From NCBI RefSeq assembly GCF_947242115.1, contig NC_074711.1, positions 55,760,963-55,824,962 on the forward strand: a DNA stretch of 64,000 nt. The letters run 5' to 3'. This document shows positions 23,034-33,504 of this stretch, piece by piece (position 1 is the stretch's first letter; each line of letters starts with the position of its first letter). The position numbers and the translations under genes were made by a program. Under the pieces are notes generated by a model. It searched no databases. It was not told the DNA's origin and saw only the letters and a program-made list of their open reading frames with translations. This DNA is from Biomphalaria glabrata. Taxonomy: Eukaryota > Mollusca > Gastropoda > Planorbidae.

Positions 23034-23678
23034 AAGAGAGAGAGAGAGAGTATATGAGGAAATAGACTATAAATACTACAATCTAAATAATTTTTAAGTA
23101 ACACAGATATAATTTATTAGCAATTACATAGTGGTGTTCAACACCGGTGCTCACTGTTCAACTAAAGGAGAAAGCCCAAAAACTGCGTTCAAAATAGGAG
23201 CATGAGGTGACCCAATTTATTTTAAAATAAAATCTTGACTATGGGTGGTAATACAAAGGAACACAGCTATTTTTATAGTCCTTTAGTTGCAGAATAAGAA
23301 TCTGCTTTCAATTTTTTTGTAAGTTAAACCTTCACCAAATAAAAAAATAAAATAAAAAATTGATCTAGTTCCCGAAAGTCGGTGTTCAGTTATAAGAATC
23401 TACCATAGTATTAATTTAATTAATTAGTATTATAATTATTAGACTTGACTTCACTTGTCTTACTCTTAGTCTTAGACTACACTACAGCCTACAGGTCTTA
23501 CTGACATACTCTTACTAAGTTACTACTCTAACTCTTAGTAAGAGTCTTAGACTTAGGGTTAGTCTTATGTCTTAGATTCTACTCTAGTGTTAGACTTCAC
23601 TTAGTTAACTTAGTCTGAATACTCCTCTGATGAATAATCTAGATTGCTGAGTTAGACTCGACATCTTGGATCTAGATC
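20538..23678. other. AT-rich gene-poor DNA with short-word islands and microsatellites
   Basis: No supportable gene. Islands of TAGATCTAGATC-type words occur at about 21250-21290 and 21430-22020. A (TA)n tract followed by (GA)n lies at 22966-23052. CTTAGTCTTAGACTT-type scrambled repeats lie at 23440-23640. Between them is ordinary AT-rich sequence. Confidence 0.45.
22966..23052. repeat. (TA)n then (GA)n microsatellite
   Basis: TATATATA runs interrupted by GGCC, followed directly by AAGAGAGAGAGAGAGAG. Confidence 0.9.
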
Positions 23679-24629
23679 TACGAAGATCTGATTTTTTAAC
23701 TGTGAACATATTAATATTTACATAAGATTTTTACCAAATTATTAAATTTTTACTACCTTTACTATTTTAACAGTGAATAGACCTTGCTTTTAATGATTTA
23801 ACTGTATAGACATAGTCATAGAGTAAAGTGCGAAGTTCGAGCAGCCCCGATTTGTCAAGAGGTTCGAACAGTTCACTTTTTATTGCTAAAACTTTTTTAT
23901 TTGAATGTTTACCAAATTACTACTATATTGCTACTGCGCATGCACCTTTTTTCTTTACTTCCGACACATACTATTTCCTTTTCCTTGTAAAGACTAAGTT
24001 CATGGTGAGGTCAAACTCAGGAGGTGTGGAATTATTCTTTTTTACTACCCAGAAGTGAAGGAAATGGGTAATGGGATTAAGGCTATTTTTAAGTCTGATT
24101 GCTCATCAGCTTAAAGAGACTATTTGAAGTTGTGGAGGGTGGGAAATGGTGCAATGGATGGTGTTCTTGCGCTGGAGTAAAAAGAAAATGACTTTATAGT
24201 GAAAATTAAATATTAAAACGTTTTTAGATATATTTTCTTTGATCTGTTCAAACCTTCCATCAACCCATTCGAGCTTACTAACTGGGGAAAAATCCGCTCG
24301 AGGTAAAGTACGCTTGGCGATACCTACCCTACACCTCTTTGAACTCATATTTAATTTTAACCAAGCCTAGTGATACATTAAATTTGATCTATTTTTATAG
24401 AAAAAAGGACGAGGAATTCAGAGATACCATCAGTTTTTTCATAGGTCAGACCGTTAGGGTGCTATAAAAATCCAAACATGAAAATTGCTGCCTGCGGGCT
24501 TAATAATTTCGAACTTCGCACTTTACTCTAGTATTTAGCCCTTGTTATGTAAAGGGAGAGTGATCCTTAAAGGATTACGGGCACGACATGGCCTAAATTG
24601 TGCAGATGTGCTAAACTCAAACTCAAACT
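23679..24629 (+). mobile_element. 5'-truncated I-clade LINE tail, split by a TA-element insertion
   Basis: From CTACGAAGATCTGAT onward this matches the last codons and 3' UTR of the full-length LINE at 48705-54462. Shared blocks are TTTTTACTACCTTTACTATT, GTGAATAGACCTTG, ACTGTATAGA, then, after an insertion, TTTAGCCCTTGTT and GACATGGCCTAAATTGTGC. The copy ends in ACTCAAACTCAAACTC, the counterpart of the AAATC-type tail in the full-length copy. A 708-bp element (23821-24528) sits in the middle. TAGATCT words on both sides may be the target duplication but are low-complexity. Confidence 0.82.
23821..24528. mobile_element. 708-bp TA-flanked inverted-repeat element (Tc1/mariner-like)
   Basis: Both ends carry the 20-bp inverted repeat GAGTAAAGTGCGAAGTTCGA exactly, flanked by TA at 23819-23820 and 24529-24530. 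TA duplication with short inverted repeats fits the Tc1/mariner group. A minus-strand frame of about 80 codons (24106-24348) has no transposase motif. The element interrupts the 3' UTR of an I-clade LINE copy, so it is younger than that insertion. Confidence 0.85.
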
Positions 24630-24906
24630 CTAGATCTAGTCTAGTTACTATTGTACTATTTTTGTCTTGTACTAGTTTAGTAGTTAGGTAGTAACTTGTG
24701 ACACTTGTCTAAAAGTCTTACTTTTTATTACTTACTAGACCTTTACTTTACTTTACTTTACTAGAGACACTAGAGTCTACTAGACTCTTCCTGTAACTAG
24801 AGCCTTCAAACTACTACTATATTATTCTAGAGATAGTAGATCTGTTCTAGTATGTAGTATTCGTATAGTTGATATAGAATCTACTACTTGTGCTAGGTTA
24901 CACTAG
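24630..24906. other. Scrambled CTAGT/AGATCT-rich island
   Basis: About 280 bases of short words such as CTAGTTACTA, TAGTAGTTAG and TTTACTTTACTTTAC without a clear period. No gene. Confidence 0.5.
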
Positions 24907-24908
24907 TA

Positions 24909-26601
24909 GGTACTTCGATAAAAATTTCAAAATGATCACAAAGCAATGGAACCTATTTTAGTTAGATAGAGCTTGAGAAATGCTTTCCAATGATACCAAT
25001 TTTATATTGCTGAGTTAATTGTGAGGGAAGTTATTACATTTTTAGTGGCCAAAAATTAGCCTTCTTTAGCCTTTGTAAATTAAAAAAAAAACTGTGACCG
25101 AAACAACTGACAGTTGAACTTAAATTAACTGTATTATAAAAAGTCTTAAAGATATGGGGTTGAAAATTCACACTCTTTTACATTAACCAGTATTCTGTTA
25201 AAATAAATTTAAAAAATAAGACCAAGCAATAAAATCTTTGAAAAAAAGTTAATTAATATATAAAAAAAAGCCTTCGACAAAAAATAAAAATATATGTGAT
25301 TTTGTTATCATATGAGCCCAAAAATCACAAATAAAACAAATCAGAGATCTGTATTGTGTTTTATTTTGTTTAATTATAATTCTACTGTATTTAAATAGCT
25401 ATTTATATGCATCAGATAGATAATTCTTATAAATTATAAATGAAAATAGCACTGCGCAGAAAAATATTTCCTAAAATTTAATGACTATAAGTTTCATAAA
25501 CTTCATAAAAAAACAGTTTTAACCTTTTTGTAGAGCACTGGCAATTAATCATTTTAAAATGCCTTAATTTAAATGCTTTAAAAATTAGATTGTAAATTAA
25601 AAATTTCTTGCTTCGGACAATAAAATAAAAAAAAACCTTGCGATTTTTTTAGAAGTTATTAAAAGATTTTTTACTTGAATTTTTGTGCAATAATAGCTCA
25701 TCATTTTAAAAATATAATGTACTCATTTATTAACTATTAATTTACATGTATATTAATAGAAAAAAACAACATACAGAAAAAAAATTATTAGTTTGCTGAG
25801 CTAAAAATATGAAAAAAAAATTGTAATATTTAATATTATTTTTTAAAGTAATTAAACTTTTACTTTAAAATTTGCAGATTACAAAGTCATTATAATAAAG
25901 ACACAGTCCCTCTCCATAATCTAGCATTCAAACACTATAAAAGTTAATCTAAATGAAAAATTCCTATGTGTGCTTCTAAAAATAGCTTGTGATAGACAGA
26001 AATTTCCAGTAAATCACAGTGTTGGTTGTTACTAAAAATAGATTTTAACCATCAACTTTGAAAATTAATATCTAAAGAGTGCGCCAAGCTACAAAGTTCA
26101 AACTTAGCACACAATATATATATTAACATGCTAAATTCAATAGAATTAGTGAGATTGTTGTAACCATAAACACTTTTATTTTATTTAAAAAAGAAAATTT
26201 TACCCTTCTTTGTCTTTGTTAACTTTAATATCAAATATCTTTAAAGTGCGCCAAGAGAATTTAATGAAATTTGAAATATACACATTTCATAATATGATAA
26301 ATTATTGTAGCAAACAGCATTGTTGTAACTTTTATAGGAAAAAAGTTGTAAAAATGTCAACTTTCACATAAACTTTTGTTAAGAAAAATTTAACAGATTG
26401 GCTTCAAAAGCAAATAAAAATGATCTCTGATATCTTATGTTTACAAAAAGTAATCATAATTAGTCCTCAAATCAAATACAATATGCTAAAACTTTGATGG
26501 AAATGACCACCCCTAAAAAAAGGGTAAAATGTGCTGACACACTTTTCAGCCATTTTTTTGGGAGAAAAAAAAATGGATCTAGGTCAGTTTATCGAAGTAC
26601 C
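24909..26601. mobile_element. 1.7-kb non-coding element with GGTACTTCGATAAA inverted repeats
   Basis: Inverted repeats of 14 bp (GGTACTTCGATAAA) at both ends are flanked by TA at 24907-24908 and 26602-26603. The interior is AT-rich with no transposase frame. It holds degenerate repeated modules, for instance AAGAGTGCGCCAAG near 26077 and AAAGTGCGCCAAG near 26243, each followed by similar sequence. A related terminus in inverted orientation ends at 20535. The TA flanks suggest Tc1/mariner-like mobilisation. Confidence 0.72.
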
Positions 26602-26891
26602 TAACACTAGGTAACTAGACTCTAGAGTTAACTAGAGACTGCCTAGTTACTGCTAATATAATCTTGTCTAAAGTCTAAGATGACTTAGATCCTAGATCAA
26701 ACTTAGAATTTTTTACTAATGAAGTTAAGACTAAGATCTAGACAAGTCTGGGCTACATATATCTGGATTCTAGATCATAGTATAAAACATACAGTCTAAA
26801 AAAAACTAGCAGTTTATTATTTATTAGATATATCTAAGACATATTTTCACTGTCTGAGTCCCTTTTAGTAGGCTGTTAGGGAAGGTAGAGG
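26602..26891. other. CTAGA/AGATCT-rich spacer
   Basis: Short-word island like those at 21.4-22.0 kb and 24.6-24.9 kb. No gene. Confidence 0.45.
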
Positions 26892-27971
26892 ATATCTTAT
26901 CTTATATAATACAGACGTTACTTCAAAAAAGAAGATGATTACGTCCTATGCGTCATGCATTTAGTCATGCATATTAACCAATGACTTAAATTCTGCCAAG
27001 TCACTGGTTTTCCTGGCTAGCTCAGGCAACCCATTCCATGCTCTAATAGCACTAGGGAAGAAGGAGTATTTGTACAAATTTGTCCTAGCATATGGGACGA
27101 GGATTGTGCCTTTATCTTTGTGTCTTTCAGAGTATTTTATTAAATTTTGTTTTTGTATTTGAAGATTATGGTTCAGTGTTTTATGTATTATTGCTAATTT
27201 ACTTTTGAGCCTTCTGTCCTGAAGGCTTTCTAAATTTAGTGATTTTACTAAAGGTGTTACTCTAGTCAAATGTGAATATTCGTTTGTTATGAATCGCACT
27301 GCTCTATTTTGTGTCTGTTCTAGTTTCTTAATGTTTTCTTGAGTTGAGGGGTCCCAAACAGAGTATGCATATTCTATTATTGGCCTAACCAAGGTTAAAT
27401 AACATTTTAGTTTTATGTTCTTATTTGATTTATAGAAATTTCTTTTAATAAATCCTAATGCTTTGTTTGATTTTTTTGTAGTTTCATCAATATGTGGATT
27501 CCATGACAGTTTTTCATTTATTATAACACCTAGGTATTTTGCGTTTTTAGTCTGTGTTACTGGTTTGCCATGAATAAGATAAGTGGAATTAATTTGTTTT
27601 AGTTTTTTTGTTACTCTTAACAACTGACATTTTTCTGGGTGGAAAGACATGCTCCAATTTGATTCCCATTTCTGTAATTCATCTAATTCTCTTTGTAAAA
27701 TATCTGTGTCTTGTGTTGTTTTTATTGTTCTATATATTATGCAATCGTCTGCAAATAATCTGACTTTTGTTTCTGAAGTAATGCAATTTGGTAAATCATT
27801 TATGTAAATTAAAAATAGTAGTGGACCCAAGACTGTTCCTTGAGGTACACCTGAGTTTACTGTTATCGGTGTTGATTTAGAGCCATTTATTATTACAGTT
27901 TGTTCTCTCCCTATCAGAAAGTCTTTAATCCACTGATGCAGTGGACCATTAATGCCGAAATATTTTAATTT
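26892..27971 (-). mobile_element. 5'-truncated CR1/jockey-type LINE, copy 2
   Basis: Minus-strand copy of the LINE at the window start. The 3' tail (TTATCTTATATAAT on the plus strand) begins near 26892 and the stop codon lies at 26961. The frame is open to the truncation point near 27971, about 335 codons. It keeps GVPQGTVLGPLLF, FADD, the YLGV block and the C-terminal QNRAVRFI region. Only a few residues differ from copy 1, for example CITSET for CISSGT and EYAYSVWD for EYASSVWD. The truncation falls in the RT region just after the codons for KLKYFGING. Confidence 0.92.
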
Positions 27972-28204
27972 CTCTTAATATCACTCTTAGTCTAAGCAAA
28001 GTGGCATTTAATGATTTATAATGCTCTTTACCAAGGAATTGAAGGATAACAAACAGGACTGTCAGTCAAAGCCCTAATACCTAATGGAAAAGAAGCCTCT
28101 TGTATAATAATTAAATTTTAACCTTTTATCTTCTTTTAGCTAGTATGAGCTAGAGAGAAGACAGCAATTGCACATTGATACTAAGAGATATTGTGTTATG
28201 TGAA
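27972..28204. promoter_or_regulatory. ARL5 upstream region and possible 5' UTR
   Basis: About 230 bases separate the truncated LINE from the ARL5 start codon. TCTTCTTTTAG at about 28129-28139 could be an acceptor opening the 5' UTR exon. No clear TATA box. The LINE therefore ends very close to the gene's 5' end. Confidence 0.3.
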
Positions 28205-31200
28205 ATGGGCATTTTGTTTTCAAAAATATGGAGCCTGTTTACAAATGAAGGTATCTCTTTTTTTCTTATTTATTTTTAATAGTTTCATACTTCAAGTTAA
28301 TTTCATCAACATGTGGGATAGTAAAAAAATTGTATAACTATATGTTTGTATTTTGTGAAGCATGCTATGTTATATATACTTGAAAAATATTGACACTATT
28401 GTCGTTTCAGTATGGAAGGTTTTTTAGTGTTTTAAATAATCCCCATTCTATATTCTGAAATATGAATTTTTAAAAATATTTTGTTTCAGAACATAAAATT
28501 ATTATAGTAGGACTTGATAATGCAGGAAAAACAACAATTTTATACCAATTGTAAGTAAAAAAAAATATTAAGACTTTTTATACTTATGTAATAGACAAAA
28601 CATGATGGGTTAAATGCAAATTACTAAAAAGTAATCTTTCTTTACTTGTTGGCTACATATTGTACATTGATTTGCAGCAGTACACAAATAATTCCATTTT
28701 GGTATACATTTTTCAGTCATTTTGTTGTCCTTCTACTATATAAATTGTGTTATTTAAAAAAAAACACTAGTTTTTACACTCATGTCGCGCATGCTTTGGC
28801 CAGAATTTGAACAAATGTTTGTCTCCCTCTCTCCATTCCTGTTCACTATTCTTCCCTCATATCCCTGATATTTCTCAACTGAGCTTTATACTGGAAAACA
28901 TTCTTTGAATGGAAATATGTGGCCTTGCTTAATAATTTTAACTTATCTCATTGATATAACATATAATATTTATAAGTTATAAATCTACATGCCTCTAGTC
29001 TACCATTTATTTTAAAAAAAATACCACTTTGTATGTTCAAAGAAAGAAAAACAAAAAGAGAAGATCCAAAGAGTTTATCATGAACTAGTTTGATTATTTT
29101 AAATATTATTGTAACTTGATTAATTTGTCAATAATATTGAGATAAACAAACACAATTATAATTCTTTTCGCATGCTAGCTTGATGAATGAAGTAGTTCAT
29201 ACATCTCCCACTATTGGAAGCAATGTTGAAGAAGTGGTGTGGAAAAATATTCACTTTCTAATGTGGGATATTGGAGGTCAGGAATCTTTGCGTGCTTCTT
29301 GGACCACATATTATACTAATTCAGAGGTACATTGGTCATCTGTAAAATATATTATATATATATATATGTAACACAATGTGGAGAAATTTTCTAATGACTA
29401 TTCCTATCTATATTCTATATATTTTCATGTTTTCTTGAATAGACTTAGACATAAAAAAATTAATATGAAAACAAGATTAAAAACCAGTCCTCTCTATTTT
29501 TATTTGTTAAGAAAAAAATGAAAAAGAACGGGAAAATTTTACTTAACACAAATTACAAAATTACTTGCTTATAACTGGGTGTAAACAAAAATGTATTTCT
29601 ATAGATCTATTTATGTTTATACCATAAATGATTACTGGCAATATTAGTTTCTAAACTACATTTTAAGTTTTTATTTATTAAAACAATATATTCATTTTTT
29701 TTTTTATTCCAAAAGCTTTTAAAAGTTTTTAAAACAAATATTTCTATGGCTATAATTCAGTGTTTCTCAAACTGTGTGCTGCCGAAGATTAGCAGGTGTG
29801 CCGCGGGAGTTTTCAGAACGCCACACGTGCAGGCGTTACACTTGTCTGCCTACTTCTAAATTTTTATTTTATGTTGCGATGACATCTCCACTTGCTATGA
29901 CCAGTAGTAGTAGTGGATTGCTCCATTATGACGGAAAGGGCTGTTATTTATTCAGGTTATGGAATTTTTAAACTATACATATATTACTATAATGATTCAA
30001 ATGTAGGCCGCCTTAGCAGACGCACAGCAGTTCTTGAATTGGTAACGATATTAATAAGCGATGCGTTTCATGTAAATTTTTTAGATGTATGCTAATAATA
30101 ACAAGTTATCACTAAGCCTTATTCATTGTTATCCATGGAGAAATACATTAGCAAGAATGAAACTGCGAAAGTGTTCAATGAAAAGCAAGGAAAGAAATGA
30201 AGGTACAAAGATTACATCGGATATGGTTTCATATCTTCGGGACCTGAAGATGCTCCATTGCCATTCTGTCTGATCTGCAATGCATTTCTGTCGAATGAGG
30301 CACTTGTTCCAAGCAAATTGAAGAGACACTTGGAAACAAAATATCCAGCTATATAAGAGCAACTGAAAAAATATGTTGAAAACATCAGGGCTCAACAAAA
30401 AAACAAGCTAAGAAACTTACAAAGTACCTAAAGCTGCCAGAAAAGGGATTGATTGCAAGTTATAAGGTTGCTCAGTTATTAACAAAAACGCAAGAAAGCA
30501 CACACAAAGGCTGAATCAATCATTGCATCAGCTTTAGCAATAGTTGTTGAAACTATCCTTGGACCCAATGCCGCCGAAAAAGTTAAAAAAGTTCCTTTGT
30601 CAAATGATAATATCTCGCACAGAATTAAAGACTTATCGTCAGATTTACAAGATCAAATCTGCGAACACTTCGACATGACTGACGATGAAGTGTCTCTGCT
30701 GTGGTCTCTTCAAGTTGATGAATCCACTGACGTTAGCAGCAAAGCCCAGCTGCTAGCTTTTATTCAGTTCGTAAAGGATGAAAAATGTGTCAACCAATTC
30801 TTATTTTGAAAAGACTTACCAACTACGACCAAAGGCGAAGATATTTTTAAAGTGGTGAACAAAAACATTTTGCTCTTCAAACTACAGTGGAAAAACTGTG
30901 TCAGCGTTTGCACCGATGGCTGTCCTTCCATGCAGGAAAATAGAAAGGGATTCGTCACTCTTGTGCGTCAAGAAAATCCAAATGTATTAGTTGTTCACTG
31001 CATGATCCACAGAGAAGCTCTTGCCTTCAAATCTTTACCGAAAGATTTGATGTCTGCTCTGGATCAAGGGATTGAAGTTGTAAACTTCATCAAATCTCGA
31101 CCGCTTGCATCCAGACTTTTCTCAGAGCTTTGTAAAGTAATGGATTCAGACTACAAATGTCTCCTGTATCACACCAACGTTCGTTGGCTCTCCAGGGGAA

Positions 31201-33504
31201 AAGTGTTAAAGGTGTCATCCAACTCCAATTCTTGGAGGCTGAAAACAAAAAAGACTTTGGATTTTCTATTCATGACGAGATCTGGTGGGTTAAGGTGACA
31301 TTTCTCTCTGATTTATTTGACAAATTAAATTCATTGAATTTAAGTCTTCAAGGACCATCGGAAACCATCATCACTGCATCCTCAAAACTGAAGTGAAAAA
31401 TTGTCTTTGTGGCAAAGAAAGATCTCGAAAGGAGTCTTCGACTGCTTTCCTACTTACTATGAATGTGCTTCTAATAAAAAAAATCCCCCCCGAAAATCTG
31501 GACACTTTGACACACTTGCAGTCAGCATTGCAGCATTACTTTCCAACAGTTGGAAGTAATGAATATGGATGGGTCAGTTATCCATTTGGAAACAATGAAG
31601 CTACAAATCTGACAACTGAAGAAGCAGAGCAGCTCATTGATTTAAAAAACGATGCAGTTCTTAAGTCAAGTTTTGCTGAGAAAAGCCTGGATAAGTTTTG
31701 GATTTCAATCAACAAGTTATATCCTGCAATCAGTTTAAAAGCAATCAAAATAATTCTTCCATTTGCATCTTCATGGTTTTATGAGTTTGGATTTTCAGCA
31801 TTGACTGAAATAAAATCAAAGAAAAGAGGAGACTTCTTACAATAGACGATGAAATACGAGTTTGTTTGTCGACTCTGGAGCCTCGATTAGATCGCATTTG
31901 CTCTAAAAAAAAAAACAGGCAAACCCTTCAAATTAAATTAATACTTCAAAACAGGTAAAATACTTTTTTTCCTTTTTATTATAAAATAACTGTTGCTCTT
32001 CGTGGTGTGCCACGAAATTTTTGTAGTTTTTTTTACTGTGCTGCCAGACAAAAAAGTTTGAGAAACACTGAAGAAATAAAAAATATAATTTGTCTTTATT
32101 TATTTATTTAATTTTTGTATTTCAGTTTATAATAATGGTTATTGATAGTACAGATAGAGAGCGTTTATCTATAACAAAAGAAGAACTTTACAAGATGTTG
32201 GCCCATGAGGTAAAGTTTACTTAGTATATAGTATTTGATGAAAGTTTTTTATGAATAATTAATATTTTAATAATTTGGACTTGCATCCACATCTTTTGTT
32301 TTACTTCAGGATCTGCGTAAAGCCGCTGTCTTAATTTATGCCAACAAGCAGGATATTAAAGGATGCATGTCCCCGGCTGAAATTTCACAACAGCTGAATC
32401 TAACTGCAGTCAAGGATCATGTCTGGCACATACAGGCATGCTGTGGACTCACAGGAGAAGGGTAAGCTAGTTATCTGATAGTTTGACTGTCATCACTAGG
32501 AGTAGTACCCAATATGACTCAACATGAGGAATTTTATGTTTCAGCATTCGTCTTTGTTTCAAAGACATTACAGTTATAAAAATTGTCCACAAACAAAAAT
32601 GATAGTCATGATTTTCTCTACAATTCCCATTTTCTTCATCAGAAGTTTAAGTTTTAAAATTCACATTTTCTACATTTTCTAGCTTAGCCAGATATGGGGT
32701 AAAATTTAATGCCATAACTTTTCAAAGTAAATAAAATATTCAGTTTTTATTCTATAGTTTCCTTTTTAGTGAAGAATTCAATAGAACATGTTGAATTTCT
32801 GTTCAAGATGTTAGCCAATCACCATCATTTTTTATCTTATAAATCATCATACTTCTGCTATGGCTGTACAGCTAGTTTCTTAGATAAAAAATTATCAGGC
32901 TGTTTAATGGGAAAAATAGGAAGTTAAGAGGATGAGATTGTACTTAATAGTAATACATTTATATATATATATATCTTCTAAGCAATCTAGTGCTCTTTTG
33001 TCTGTCAAATTTAACTAAAGTAGCTTCTGTATTGACATTATTTGAATTGTTTGGCTAAACAGTACAATTTTAGTAATGAATAGAACATTTCTATAATTCT
33101 ACTTAATGGACTGTCAACACAATCAATATATAATAGGCGAGTAAGTAATTTGACTTCTAAATACTTTTATTAAATACTGAGAGACAAAGTTAAGCCATGT
33201 ACCATGACAGTCACTTTGTTTGGAAACATTCTCATTTGTAAAGAATATATAATTCTGATTAGACTGTTATCTATTTAGCCTCCATTTCTGTAATCTTCAC
33301 TATAACACATAGTCTAATCTTAATTTGTATGTTCTTTTCTTTGAAGATTGTATCAAGGATTAGAATGGAAAAAAAGCATGTTTTTAGCATTCTCTTTTGT
33401 AATCTTCACTATGACACATAGTCTAATCTTAATTTGTATGTTCTTTTCTTTGAAGATTGTATCAAGGATTAGAATGGATTACTTCCCATATACATCGACG
33501 ATGA
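28205..33504 (+). CDS. ARL5: ADP-ribosylation factor-like protein 5 (ARL5), six coding exons
   Basis: ARL5 is an ARF-family small GTPase of the trans-Golgi, involved in endosome-to-Golgi traffic. Exons: 28205-28250, 28490-28550, 29179-29326, 32126-32209, 32310-32461 and 33456-33504, all with GT-AG sites and matching phases. They total 540 nt, or 179 residues plus stop, the normal family length. Seen are MGILF with Gly2 for myristoylation, P-loop GLDNAGKT (23-30), SPTIGSN switch I, WDIGGQE switch II with Gln70, [19 protein letters not shown] and guanine-binding NKQD (125-128). The C-terminus is [16 protein letters not shown]. Intron 3 holds a hAT transposon. The 5' part of the last exon and its acceptor are duplicated 109 bases upstream (33289-33368), so two acceptors compete. 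Confidence 0.96.
28551..29178 (+). other. ARL5 intron 2
   Basis: GTAAGT to TAG, AT-rich, with no recognised insertion. Confidence 0.7.
29758..32070 (+). mobile_element. hAT transposon (Charlie/ZBED5-SCAND3 type) in ARL5 intron 3
   Basis: A 2.3-kb element with ends CAGTGTTTCTCAAACT on both sides, the left start at 29758 and the right end at 32070. It encodes a decayed hAT transposase in the same direction as ARL5, spread over 30137-31930. Recognisable blocks are a BED-like zinc-finger stretch ([20 protein letters not shown], then HLETK), [80 protein letters not shown] and the dimerisation block [18 protein letters not shown]. Several stops and frame changes separate these, for example after CVNQFLF and after the WLSRGKVLK block. 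No matching 8-bp flanks were found. Confidence 0.93.
30129..31845 (+). pseudogene. Decayed hAT transposase gene
   Basis: Coding core of the element above. The longest open pieces are 30597-30809, 30852-31298 and 31393-31845. The family is that domesticated in vertebrates as ZBED5, SCAND3 and FAM200. Internal stops include the TGA after CVNQFLF near 30807 and a frame change near 31220. The order of domains is normal and the frame breaks indicate loss of function. Confidence 0.88.
33289..33477 (+). repeat. Duplicated acceptor and start of the last ARL5 exon, with a transplanted filler
   Basis: An 80-bp segment (33289-33368) recurs at 33398-33477 with one difference noticed (CTATAACAC against CTATGACAC). 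It contains the polypyrimidine tract, the TTTGAAG acceptor and the first 22 bases of the terminal exon. Between the copies, 33369-33396 is an exact 28-bp copy of 33768-33795 (AAAAAAAGCATGTTTTTAGC, then ATTCTCTT), about 400 bp downstream. Confidence 0.95.

Noticed and set aside
24106-24348. 80-codon minus-strand frame inside the 708-bp TA element
   Set aside because: No DDE or helix-turn-helix motif; too short for a transposase.
24532-24629. Short SINE ending in AAACTC repeats
   Set aside because: First taken as a SINE, but it matches the 3' UTR and tail of the I-clade LINE at 48705-48810 and continues on the far side of the 708-bp insertion.
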